Assembly (NCBI GenBank): GCA_036556385.1
Contig: DATBJQ010000090.1
Span: forward strand, 1 to 64,000
DNA from: AC-51 sp036556385
GTDB taxonomy: Bacteria > Actinomycetota > UBA4738 > HRBIN12
Direction of reading: 5' to 3'
DNA: 64,000 nucleotides
Program-made: the position numbers and the translations under genes
In this document: piece after piece, positions 16,134 through 23,916 of the stretch
Numbering within the stretch: the first letter of the stretch is position 1
Layout: each line of letters opens with the position of its first letter
The notes under the pieces: generated by a model
Told to the model about the DNA's origin: nothing
The model's input: only the letters and a program-made list of their open reading frames with translations
Databases searched by the model: none

Positions 16134-16976
16134 ATGAGGTCACGAGGTCTGGTCGTCGCCATCGCCGTGGTGCTTGCGGTCCTGGCGGCGGTGGGAGTCA
16201 TCGTCTATACGAACAACGTCGAGAAGACGGTCACCGAGGAGAACACGACGCCCGTCGTCGTGTCGGATCAGGACATCACCACGGGGACCGCGCTCGACCC
16301 GCTGCTCGATCAGGGCGCGTTCAAGACGATCAACGTCCCGGACGCGACGCTGGTTGACGGCGCCGTCACCACCGAGGACCAGCTCCGGGGCGCGGTCACG
16401 TCGGCCCCGATCTACGCGAACGAGCAGATCCCCGTGAGCCGTCTCGGTGAGACGCCCACGGACCTCCTCGGCGTGAGCGAGGGCCACGTGGGCATCGGCA
16501 TGGAGATCGGCGGCCCGCAGGGCGCGAACGGCGCGATCCAGCAGGGCAGCCAGATCGTGATGTACGCCACGTTCGCGCAGGGCACCGTCGTGACCCGCGA
16601 CGCCGTCTCGAAGCTCCTGTCCGAGCAGCAGATCCAGGAGTTCTTCGAGGCCGTCCAGAGCGGCGCCGACCCGGCGTCGGTGTCCAACGCCGCTGTCCTC
16701 GTGACCAACTTCGACTTCACCGTCACGCTCGTGAAGAGCGTCAAGGTCCTGGCGATCCAGAACCCGACCGTCGACGAGACCACCGGACGCAAGAACGGCG
16801 GCTCCTCGACGCTCGTTCTGGACCTCCTCCCCACGGACGCGCAGACCGTGATCTTCGCCAACGAGCAGGCCAAGCTGTGGCTGGGTCTCCTTCCCGAGAA
16901 GAACGAGGAGGGCTACGATTCGGAGGCCGTGTTCGGCATCCCGATCGAGAAGCTGACGGGAGTTGAGAGGGGTTGA
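16134..16976 (+). CDS. cpaB: Flp pilus assembly protein CpaB/RcpC
   Basis: The 280-residue protein has one N-terminal transmembrane helix (residues 6-26) and an extracytoplasmic SAF-type domain (VVVSDQDITTGTAL, then QLRGAVTSAPIYANEQIPVSRL). The C-terminal region has the pattern TLVLDLLPTDAQTVIFANEQAKLWLGLLP found in CpaB/RcpC proteins. These proteins support Tad pilus assembly at the cell surface. It follows a purine-rich ribosome site (GAGAGGAG). Its TGA overlaps the TTG of the next gene (TTGA), suggesting translational coupling. Confidence 0.9.
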   Translation: MRSRGLVVAIAVVLAVLAAVGVIVYTNNVEKTVTEENTTPVVVSDQDITTGTALDPLLDQGAFKTINVPDATLVDGAVTTEDQLRGAVTSAPIYANEQIPVSRLGETPTDLLGVSEGHVGIGMEIGGPQGANGAIQQGSQIVMYATFAQGTVVTRDAVSKLLSEQQIQEFFEAVQSGADPASVSNAAVLVTNFDFTVTLVKSVKVLAIQNPTVDETTGRKNGGSSTLVLDLLPTDAQTVIFANEQAKLWLGLLPEKNEEGYDSEAVFGIPIEKLTGVERG

Positions 16977-18205
16977 CCGAGGCAAGCGTCGTCGCCGTCG
17001 GGACGCCGCAGTCCTTCCGCCAGCAGCTGGCGCGGTCCCTTGAGGTCGAGGTCGACGAGGTCGGCTGGGTCCAGTCGGCCACGGCGGCCGAAGAGCTCCT
17101 GATCACCGCCTACAGCCCGGTGGACGTGCTGGTGCTGTCGCCGGAGGTCAAGGAGCCCGACGCCCTGGGGCTGGCGGAGTTCGTCGGCCGCACGGCACCC
17201 GGCACGGCCATCGTGCTGGTCCGTGACCACACCTGGAACGGGCTGCTCCCGGCGGCGATGCGCGCGGGCATCCGCGACGTCGTCGACCTGACCCAGGGCA
17301 GCGACGAGCTCCGCGAGGCCGTGGAACGGGCGATCGTCTGGGCCACGAACCTGCGTTCGGCCAACCTGACCCAGGTGCGGTCCGACGGCTCCAAGTCGGT
17401 CCGGGGCCACATCATCTCGGTCTTCTCGTCGAAGGGCGGCTCGGGCAAGACGTTCCTGACGGCCAACCTGGCCGCCGCGATCGCCGACGTCACCGACGAG
17501 GACACGGCCGCGGTCGACCTCGACGTCGACATGGGTGACGTGTTCACCTACTTCGGCAGGGAGCCGTCGGCGACGGTCCACGACCTGATGGAGCTCGGCG
17601 AGGGCGTCGAGCACGACCGGATCCGCGAGGTCGGCGTGGAGGTCGCCCCCCGGACGTGGGCGTTCGGCGCCCCGCCCGATCCGGCGGCCGAGACGCCGGC
17701 GGGAGAGGCGGTGGGCAAGTTCCTGCGGGCGATCCGCAGCGACTTCTCGTACGTGGTCGTCGACGCGTCCGTGGACTACTCGGACCTCGCGCTCGTCTGC
17801 TTCGACCTCTCGGACATGATCTGCCTGGTCACCGGGCTCGACGTGGTGGGCGTGAAGCACCTGTCCAAGGCGCTCGACACGCTGCTCACGATCGGGCTGC
17901 CGCGCGAGCGCTTCCGCGTCGTGTTGAACCGCGCCGACTCCAAGGTCGGTCTGGACGCCGCGGACGTGGAGCGCGTCATGAAGATCTCGGTCGACGCCAT
18001 GATCCCCTCGAGCCGGCTCGTGCCGACGTCCCTCAACAAGGGCCGTCCGGTCGTGCTGGACGAGCCGGGGTCGGCCGTGTCGCAGTCGATCCACAACCTC
18101 GCGATCCGCCTCACCGGCGCCGTGGAAGCCGGCGCGTCGGCGGACCTCGACTCGGCTGCGGAACCCCGTCGGAAGAAGGGCTTGTTCGCCCGGATGAAGA
18201 GCTGA
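16973..18205 (+). CDS. tadZ: TadZ/CpaE-like MinD-family ATPase
   Basis: The 410-residue protein has a degenerate receiver-like N-terminal domain (residues 1-125) and a MinD/ParA-type ATPase domain. The deviant Walker A motif HIISVFSSKGGSGKTFLTANLA lies at about residues 146-167. VDLDVDMGDVFTYFG and YVVVDASVDYSDLALVCFD are the switch regions. TadZ/CpaE proteins place the Tad apparatus in the cell, often at a pole. It starts at a TTG overlapping the cpaB stop. The tail is basic (RRKKGLFARMK), which may aid membrane binding. Confidence 0.9.
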   Translation: MTEASVVAVGTPQSFRQQLARSLEVEVDEVGWVQSATAAEELLITAYSPVDVLVLSPEVKEPDALGLAEFVGRTAPGTAIVLVRDHTWNGLLPAAMRAGIRDVVDLTQGSDELREAVERAIVWATNLRSANLTQVRSDGSKSVRGHIISVFSSKGGSGKTFLTANLAAAIADVTDEDTAAVDLDVDMGDVFTYFGREPSATVHDLMELGEGVEHDRIREVGVEVAPRTWAFGAPPDPAAETPAGEAVGKFLRAIRSDFSYVVVDASVDYSDLALVCFDLSDMICLVTGLDVVGVKHLSKALDTLLTIGLPRERFRVVLNRADSKVGLDAADVERVMKISVDAMIPSSRLVPTSLNKGRPVVLDEPGSAVSQSIHNLAIRLTGAVEAGASADLDSAAEPRRKKGLFARMKS

Positions 18206-18227
18206 GGAAGGTAAGGAGGCGCCCCTC

Positions 18228-19547
18228 ATGTCCCTCGCAGATCGCCTCGCGAAGGCGCAGCAGCGCGACCGCATCGCGGAGGTTCGCTCCCGCGTGCAGG
18301 AGCGTCTGGTCGAGTCCCTCGGCCCGCGCCTGTACGACGCGACCCTCTCGGACACCGAGCTCGAAGGCCTGGTCCACCAGCGCCTGCGTGAGCTCCTGGA
18401 CGAGGAGGAGGGTCCGCTCTCCGCGCAGGAGAAGCTCCTCATCGTCCGTCAGATCGGCGACAGCGTCCTGGGTCTGGGGCCACTGGAGCCGTTCGTCCGT
18501 GACCCCGAGGTCACGGAGATCATGGTCAACAACTGGGACACGATCTACGTGGAGCGCGCCGGCAAGCTCTTCTGGACCGGCACGAAGTTCCACGACGAGC
18601 AGCAGCTCCGCCGGACGATCGACAAGATCGTGGCCAAGGTGGGCCGCCGCGTCGACGAGGCCTCGCCCTACGTGGACGCCCGGTTGCCCGACGGCTCGCG
18701 TGTCAACGCGATCATCCAGCCGCTCGCGATCGATGGTCCGTCGCTGACGATCCGGAAGTTCGCCGCCGATCCCTACCAGGCCGACGATCTGATCGAGTTC
18801 GGCACCATGACCTCGTCGGTCTCCCGCTTCCTCGAGGCCTGTGTCCGCGGACGCATCAACGTCCTGGTCGCGGGCGGAACGGGCGCCGGCAAGACCACCA
18901 CCCTCAACGTGATCTCGTCGTTCATCCCGGACGACGAGCGCATCATCACGATCGAGGACGCCGCCGAGCTGAAGCTCCAGCAGCCCCACGTGGTGCGGCT
19001 GGAGTCCCGGCCACCGAACATCGAGGGCAAGGGGCAGGTCACGATCCGCGACCTCGTCCGCAACGCCCTGCGCATGCGGCCCGACCGCATCGTCGTCGGT
19101 GAGGTCCGTGGCTCGGAGGCCCTGGACATGCTCCAGGCGATGAACACCGGTCACGACGGCTCGATCAGCACGATCCACTGCAACAGCCCGCGTGACGCCC
19201 TGAGCCGTCTGGAGACGATCACGATGATGGCGGGGATGGAGCTGTCCGCCCGGTCGATCCGGGAGCAGATCGCGTCGGCGATCCAGCTGATCGTCTACCA
19301 GCAGCGCCTCAAGGACGGGACCCGCCGGTTCACCCACGTGACCGAGGTCGCGGGGATGGAGGGTGAGGTCATCACCCTGCAGGACATCTTCCTGTTCGAC
19401 TTCCAGGCGGGGATCGACGAGGAGGGGCGGTTCCGTGGTCGGCTGAAGTCCACGGGTCTGCGGCCGAAGTTCCTCGACAAGCTCGCCGAGCGCGGCGTGT
19501 ACCTCGACCCCGAGGTCTTCGCCCTGGAGCCCAAGGGGAGCTCGTGA
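18228..19547 (+). CDS. tadA: Tad secretion ATPase TadA/CpaF
   Basis: The 439-residue type II/IV secretion ATPase powers Flp pilus assembly. Walker A is GGTGAGKTT at residues 216-224. The Asp box is IITIEDAAELKL, Walker B lies in MRPDRIVVGEVRGSEAL, and the His box is GHDGSISTIHCNSP. The N-terminal domain contains the family motif GLGPLEPFVRDPEVTEIMVNN. It starts 22 bases after tadZ, behind a ribosome site (GGAAGGTAAGGAGG). Its TGA overlaps the GTG of tadB. Confidence 0.97.
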   Translation: MSLADRLAKAQQRDRIAEVRSRVQERLVESLGPRLYDATLSDTELEGLVHQRLRELLDEEEGPLSAQEKLLIVRQIGDSVLGLGPLEPFVRDPEVTEIMVNNWDTIYVERAGKLFWTGTKFHDEQQLRRTIDKIVAKVGRRVDEASPYVDARLPDGSRVNAIIQPLAIDGPSLTIRKFAADPYQADDLIEFGTMTSSVSRFLEACVRGRINVLVAGGTGAGKTTTLNVISSFIPDDERIITIEDAAELKLQQPHVVRLESRPPNIEGKGQVTIRDLVRNALRMRPDRIVVGEVRGSEALDMLQAMNTGHDGSISTIHCNSPRDALSRLETITMMAGMELSARSIREQIASAIQLIVYQQRLKDGTRRFTHVTEVAGMEGEVITLQDIFLFDFQAGIDEEGRFRGRLKSTGLRPKFLDKLAERGVYLDPEVFALEPKGSS

Positions 19548-20563
19548 TGCTGGCCGCGTCCTTCTGGGACAGCTCGACGGCGCAGATCGTCCTGGCCGTC
19601 CTGGTCGGGCTGACCGCCTTCCTCCTGACCTGGTTCCTGTTGGGCAGCGCCGCTCGGGCCCGCAAGGACCGCGAGATCGAGGAGCGGATGCGCGCGGTGA
19701 TCAAGCCGGGGGAGCAGCCCCGCGGCGCGGTCGCCGGGACCAGCACCAAGTCCGCCGCGGCCGGGTGGATCCCCGGCGGCGTGACCGCCTTCGCCACGCG
19801 GTTCGCCGAGGCGCGCGGCTTCAGCGAGCGCCTCGACTCACAGCTCGAGGCAGCCGGCGTCTCCCTGCGATCGGGCGAGTTCGTGGTGGCCTCGGTCGTG
19901 GCGGCGCTGGTGTTCGGGCTCCTCGGCGCGGCGCTCCTGGGCAACTTCCTGCTGGCCCTGGTGCTGGGCGTGATCGGCGCGATCGTCCCCTCGATCGTGC
20001 TGCGGTCCTCGCTGCAGCGCCGGGCGGAGAAGCTGCGTGAGCAGCTGCCGGACGTCCTGACGATCCTGGCTTCGTCGCTGCGTGCCGGCCACAGCTTCCT
20101 GCAGTCGTTGGACACCGTGGCCAAGGAGATCGCGCCGCCGGCGGCGGCCGAGTTCCAGCGTGTGGTCGCGGAGATCCGTCTGGGACGCCCGGCCGAGGAC
20201 GCCTTGGAGGCGCTGGCCGAGCGGGTCGGCAGCCCCGACTTCAAGTGGGCGGTGCTCGCCGTGAACATCCAGCGCGAGGTCGGCGGCAACCTGGCAGAGA
20301 TCCTCGACAACGTCGCGGACACGCTCCGCGAGCGGGCCATGCTCCGCCGCCAGGTCCGGGTGCTGACCGCTGAGGGCCGGCTCTCGGCCTGGGTCCTGGC
20401 GTTGCTGCCCGTGGGCATCGCGCTCTACATCACCGCAGTGAATCCCGAGTACATCGGCACGCTCGTCACCGAGACGATGGGCCTCATCATGCTGGCGGGG
20501 TCGCTCATCCTGCTGGTCGCGGGCGTGCTCTGGATGAGGAAGATCGTGAATATCGATGTCTGA
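19544..20563 (+). CDS. tadB: Tad inner-membrane platform protein TadB
   Basis: The 339-residue protein has an N-terminal helix, paired helices at about residues 105-155, a type II secretion F domain (EQLPDVLTILASSLRAGHSFLQSLDTVAKE, NIQREVGGNLAEILDNVADTLRER) and two C-terminal helices. It forms the membrane platform with TadC. It starts at a GTG overlapping the tadA stop and overlaps tadC by eight bases, so the three genes are one translational unit. Confidence 0.93.
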   Translation: MMLAASFWDSSTAQIVLAVLVGLTAFLLTWFLLGSAARARKDREIEERMRAVIKPGEQPRGAVAGTSTKSAAAGWIPGGVTAFATRFAEARGFSERLDSQLEAAGVSLRSGEFVVASVVAALVFGLLGAALLGNFLLALVLGVIGAIVPSIVLRSSLQRRAEKLREQLPDVLTILASSLRAGHSFLQSLDTVAKEIAPPAAAEFQRVVAEIRLGRPAEDALEALAERVGSPDFKWAVLAVNIQREVGGNLAEILDNVADTLRERAMLRRQVRVLTAEGRLSAWVLALLPVGIALYITAVNPEYIGTLVTETMGLIMLAGSLILLVAGVLWMRKIVNIDV

Positions 20564-21500
20564 CGTCTGGCTCTTCCTCGCTGTTGGGTGCCTGTTCCTC
20601 GCGATCGTGCTGGTCGGCATCGCCGTCGATCAGCAGATGGCCGAGAAGCGCCGTGCCGTGCGCCTGCTCGAGACCCAGATCGTGGGCCCGTCCGGGACGA
20701 TCGCGCCGAACGTCGACGTGCGCGAGCAGGAGATGCAGGAGAACTTCGGCACGCGCGTGCTCGTGCCGATCCTGTCGCGGGCCGGCCGGGTCGCGCGACG
20801 GATCACGCCGCTGGACACGCGCGACCGGATCGCCCGCAAGCTGATCCTGGCCGGCAGCCCCGTGGGGTGGGACGCCGAGCGCGTCCTGGCCTTCAAGGTG
20901 ATCGGCGCGATCGGCGGGTTCGTCCTGTCGCTGGTCATCATGCAGCTGTTCGACCTGTCGGCCCTGCTCCAGCTCGTGGTGATCGGTCTGCTCACCGTCG
21001 TGGGCTTCATCGCTCCGGATGCGATCTTGAACAACCGCGTCGAGGAGCGGCAGCGCGAGATCCTGCGCACGCTGTCCGACACGCTGGACCTGCTCACGAT
21101 CAGCGTCGAGGCGGGCCTCTCGCTCAACGCCGCGATCGCCCAGGTCGTGCGGAACGTGCCCGGGGTCCTGTCGGCGGAGTTCGCCCGCATGCTCCAGGAG
21201 ATCCAGCTGGGCGTCCCCCGGTCCGAGGCCTTCCGCAACCTGGCCGAGCGCACCGACGTCGAGGAGCTGAACGCCTTCGCCCTGGCGATGATCCAGGCCG
21301 ACGTGTTCGGTGTGTCGATCTCCAGCGTGCTCCGGACCCAGGCTCAGCAGCTGCGGATCAAGCGCCGGCAGGCGATCGAGGCACGGGCCCAGCAGACGCC
21401 CGTGAAGATCGTCTTCCCGCTGGTGCTCTGCATCCTGCCCGCCCTGTTCGTGGTCATCGTGGGGCCCGGCGCGATCCGCATCTTCCAGGCCTTCAGCTGA
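20556..21500 (+). CDS. tadC: Tad inner-membrane platform protein TadC
   Basis: The 314-residue T2SF-domain protein is paralogous to TadB. Four hydrophobic segments and the F-domain core (LRTLSDTLDLLTISVEAGLSLNAAIAQV; FALAMIQADVFGVSISSVLRTQA) are clear. It is the last Tad gene in the window; no TadE/TadG minor pilin or prepilin peptidase follows. The final five codons with the stop are repeated in frame directly downstream. Confidence 0.93.
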   Translation: MSDVWLFLAVGCLFLAIVLVGIAVDQQMAEKRRAVRLLETQIVGPSGTIAPNVDVREQEMQENFGTRVLVPILSRAGRVARRITPLDTRDRIARKLILAGSPVGWDAERVLAFKVIGAIGGFVLSLVIMQLFDLSALLQLVVIGLLTVVGFIAPDAILNNRVEERQREILRTLSDTLDLLTISVEAGLSLNAAIAQVVRNVPGVLSAEFARMLQEIQLGVPRSEAFRNLAERTDVEELNAFALAMIQADVFGVSISSVLRTQAQQLRIKRRQAIEARAQQTPVKIVFPLVLCILPALFVVIVGPGAIRIFQAFS

Positions 21501-21515
21501 CAGGCCTTCAGCTGA
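21486..21515 (+). repeat. 15-bp tandem duplication of the tadC 3' end
   Basis: CAGGCCTTCAGCTGA occurs twice in direct succession and in the same frame. The first copy encodes the TadC end (QAFS, stop); the second gives the same four residues and a second stop if the first is read through. Confidence 0.9.
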
Positions 21516-21530
21516 CCCGCCTCGCGGGTC
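21514..21530 (+). terminator. Possible terminator after tadC
   Basis: GACCCGC, loop CTC, GCGGGTC forms a perfect seven-base-pair hairpin starting 14 bases after the tadC stop. No U-tract follows. The rest of the gap to the sugar transferase gene (about 195 bases) shows small G+C-rich palindromes but no gene. Confidence 0.45.
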
Positions 21531-21670
21531 CCACCTGACGGCTCACCGCCTCCGGCGGCACCCGACCCATGGCCGGGGCCATCCGTCCCGGCATCGGTCG
21601 TGCGCCCGCGGCATCCATCGGCTCCCCAGGGATGGGCCATCGGACCGATGACTGCGGGGTGCGGGTGGGA

Positions 21671-21676
21671 TAGTGT
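21671..21676 (+). promoter_or_regulatory. Putative -10 box (TAGTGT) for the sugar transferase gene
   Basis: TAGTGT preceded by GGGA lies about 50 bases before the GTG at 21726. It suggests transcription independent of the Tad operon. Confidence 0.35.
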
Positions 21677-21725
21677 CCGTCCAACGGCTTAGTAGGTGCC
21701 GGTCGCGGTCGGAGGGGATCGTCGG

Positions 21726-23204
21726 GTGCAGGAGAGGATCGATCACGTTGCTGCGGCGCGCACCGTCGTGCCGATCCGCAGCCGCCGTTCCGCGCGGTCG
21801 CAGTTCCGCCGGCTGTTCCGCTGGATGGCACTCACCGACGTGCTCTCGTTCGCCGGGGCGCTGCTCCTGGCCTACTTCCTCTCCTACCTGGCCGGATCGT
21901 TGTCCGAGAGCCTCCTGCCGGACCGCCCCGAGCCGCAGAGGGTCGTCCCGGCCCTGCTCCTGGTCGCCCCCTTCATCCTGCTGGCCACGTTCCTGGCCTT
22001 CCGGCTCTACGAGACGCACCGGATCGCCCCGGCCGAGGAGTTCCGACGGATCATCATCGCCGTGTCGCTCGGCGTCGGCGTCCTCATGTTCACGTCGTTC
22101 TGGTCGAAGGCCGAGCTGTCGCGCGAGTGGGTGGGCCTGTCGTGGATCCTGGCCCTCGTCTTCGTCCTGTCGTCGCGCCGGCTCTGGCACGCCCGGATCC
22201 ACCGGCAGCGACAGCTGGGCAAGCTGACGTTCCCCACGATCATCGTCGGCACCAACACCGAGGCGCAGCAGCTGGCCGACGCCCTCTCCCGGCCGGCGCT
22301 GGGGTTCCGTCCGATCGGCATGATCGCGACCCACGACGAGGGGGGCGGCACCCCCGCCCTGCCGGTCCTCGGCGACACGTCGGATCTGCGGCAGATCCTC
22401 AAGGACACCGGCGCCGAGTGCGTCTTCGTGGCCTCGACCTCGGTGACCCCCGAGGAGCTGAAGCCCGTCGCTCGCGTCGTGCGGATCGAGGGGCTCGAGG
22501 TCCGGATCACGGCGTCGCTGCCCGAGGTGCTCTCGTCCCGGCTGACGGTGCAGACGCTCGGTGGGACCACCGCGCTGTCCCTGCGGCCCGCCCGCCTGAG
22601 CGGCACGCAGGTGATCGCGAAGTTCACCTTCGACATCCTCGTCGCGGGCCTGCTCCTGTTCCTGCTGTCCCCGCTGCTCCTCCTGATCGCGATCGCCGTG
22701 AAGGCTTCGTCGCCGGGGCCGGTCCTGTTCCGGCAGCGACGGATCGGTCTGCGCGGTCGACCGTTCACGATGTTGAAGTTCCGCACGATGCGCAACGGCG
22801 CCGAGCGCGAGGTCGAGCGGCTGCGTGCCGAGTGGGGCGTCACGGACGTGATGTTCAAGCTGAAGGACGACCCGCGCGTCACGCGGGTCGGCCGGCTCCT
22901 GCGCCGTCTGTCGCTGGACGAGCTCCCGCAGCTGATCAACGTCGTGAAGGGGGACATGAGCCTGGTGGGTCCCCGTCCGCCGCTCCCCGAGGAGGTCACG
23001 CGGTACGAGGACTGGCACTTCGAGCGGCTCGAGGTCCTGCCCGGGATCACCGGCCTGTGGCAGGTGAGCGGCCGCGCGGACCTCTCGTTCGACGAGGCGG
23101 TCCGCCTGGACCTGTTCTACGTCGAGAACTGGTCGCTCACGTACGACCTGTACATCCTCGTCAAGACGATCCCGGTGTTGCTCTCCAAGCGTGGTGCCTA
23201 CTGA
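21726..23204 (+). CDS. Polyprenyl glycosylphosphotransferase (initiating sugar transferase)
   Basis: The 492-residue protein has four N-terminal membrane helices, a Rossmann-like middle domain (TFPTIIVGTNTEAQQLADAL) and a C-terminal bacterial sugar transferase domain. The last has a membrane re-entrant helix (KFTFDILVAGLLLFLLSPLLLLIAIAVK), FRQRRIGLRGRPFTMLKFRTM, RRLSLDELPQLINVVKGDMSLVGPRP and PGITGLWQVSGR. Such enzymes move a sugar phosphate from a UDP-sugar to undecaprenyl phosphate, the first step of exopolysaccharide or glycan assembly. The GTG at 21726 follows GGAGGGG; an in-frame start at 21696 is possible. It closes the surface-structure region begun by the Tad genes. Confidence 0.93.
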   Translation: MQERIDHVAAARTVVPIRSRRSARSQFRRLFRWMALTDVLSFAGALLLAYFLSYLAGSLSESLLPDRPEPQRVVPALLLVAPFILLATFLAFRLYETHRIAPAEEFRRIIIAVSLGVGVLMFTSFWSKAELSREWVGLSWILALVFVLSSRRLWHARIHRQRQLGKLTFPTIIVGTNTEAQQLADALSRPALGFRPIGMIATHDEGGGTPALPVLGDTSDLRQILKDTGAECVFVASTSVTPEELKPVARVVRIEGLEVRITASLPEVLSSRLTVQTLGGTTALSLRPARLSGTQVIAKFTFDILVAGLLLFLLSPLLLLIAIAVKASSPGPVLFRQRRIGLRGRPFTMLKFRTMRNGAEREVERLRAEWGVTDVMFKLKDDPRVTRVGRLLRRLSLDELPQLINVVKGDMSLVGPRPPLPEEVTRYEDWHFERLEVLPGITGLWQVSGRADLSFDEAVRLDLFYVENWSLTYDLYILVKTIPVLLSKRGAY

Positions 23205-23208
23205 TGCA

Positions 23209-23403
23209 TCAGGGGGTGCGAGGCAGCAACGAGGTCGCCCGGAGCCAGGCGTCGCGCCGGTCCCGCTCGTCCGACACCGGGCCGCGGGCCGCCACCCGGT
23301 CGGCCATCACCAACCAGCCCTCGGCGGCATCCAGGTCGCCATCGGCGACCGCGGCCGCGAACTCGGCGGCGAGCAGATCCAGGGTCGAGCGACGGAACCT
23401 CAC
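23209..23403 (-). CDS. Possible small acidic helical protein, function unknown
   Basis: A 64-residue frame on the minus strand fills most of the gap after the sugar transferase. It reads VRFRRSTLDLLAAEFAAAV, then DGDLDAAEGWLVMADRV and a charged tail. The spacing of Ala, Leu and acidic residues suggests two or three amphipathic helices, and the third codon positions are G/C rich as in real genes here. It starts at a GTG with no clear ribosome site. It could equally be a remnant of a longer gene. The 187 bases between it and the next gene start hold no further frame that I trust. Confidence 0.4.
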   Translation of the reverse strand: MRFRRSTLDLLAAEFAAAVADGDLDAAEGWLVMADRVAARGPVSDERDRRDAWLRATSLLPRTP

Positions 23404-23590
23404 CCTCCAGGTATCGACCGGAGGTCGCCTGAACCTGAAACGCAATCGATTTCGCAACCGAAAGACCGAGGAAACCGTCCCCAGGTCTTTGTCGGACCCG
23501 CTCCTTCGCCCTACGATTCGCCCGACGATTGACATCCGACGCGATACCGACGACCATTCGATGTACGAGAGAAAGGGGCCCCCCGTCACC

Positions 23591-23854
23591 ATGAAGCGAG
23601 TCACGCAGATCCTCGCGTTCACCTGCGCCGCCGTGATGATGAGCGCGACTGCCGCGCTCGCGCAGACCACCACGTACCCGCCGACCGAGACGTCGTCGGT
23701 CGCACCCAGCAGCGGCGCCACCGGCGGTGGCACGGCGTTCACGGGGAGTGGGGGCGGCCTCTCATCGGCGGCCATCATCGCGGCGGTCCTGCTGGTCGTG
23801 GGCCTCGCGGCACTGTTCGCCGCGCGTCGCCGCGCCGCGCGCATCGAGATCTGA
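23591..23854 (+). CDS. Small exported protein with TAFTG sorting-like motif and C-terminal membrane anchor
   Basis: The 87-residue protein has a signal peptide (ILAFTCAAVMMSATAALAQ), a Thr/Ser/Pro-rich stretch, then GGTAFTGSGGG. A 20-residue hydrophobic segment (SAAIIAAVLLVVGLAALFA) and a basic tail (RRRAAR) end it. That order is the layout of sortase substrates; TAFTG is close to the LAxTG of class E sortases. No sortase is in the window. The mature part is only about 30 residues, so it may be a short wall-linked spacer or a membrane protein. An in-frame ATG at 23561 is an alternative start. It is convergent with the DUF4012 gene. Confidence 0.7.
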   Translation: MKRVTQILAFTCAAVMMSATAALAQTTTYPPTETSSVAPSSGATGGGTAFTGSGGGLSSAAIIAAVLLVVGLAALFAARRRAARIEI

Positions 23855-23916
23855 TCCAGATCCGGCGCCCGGCGGCCCGGCCCGCCACCTGAACCAGGCC
23901 GACCGATCCAGCCTGC

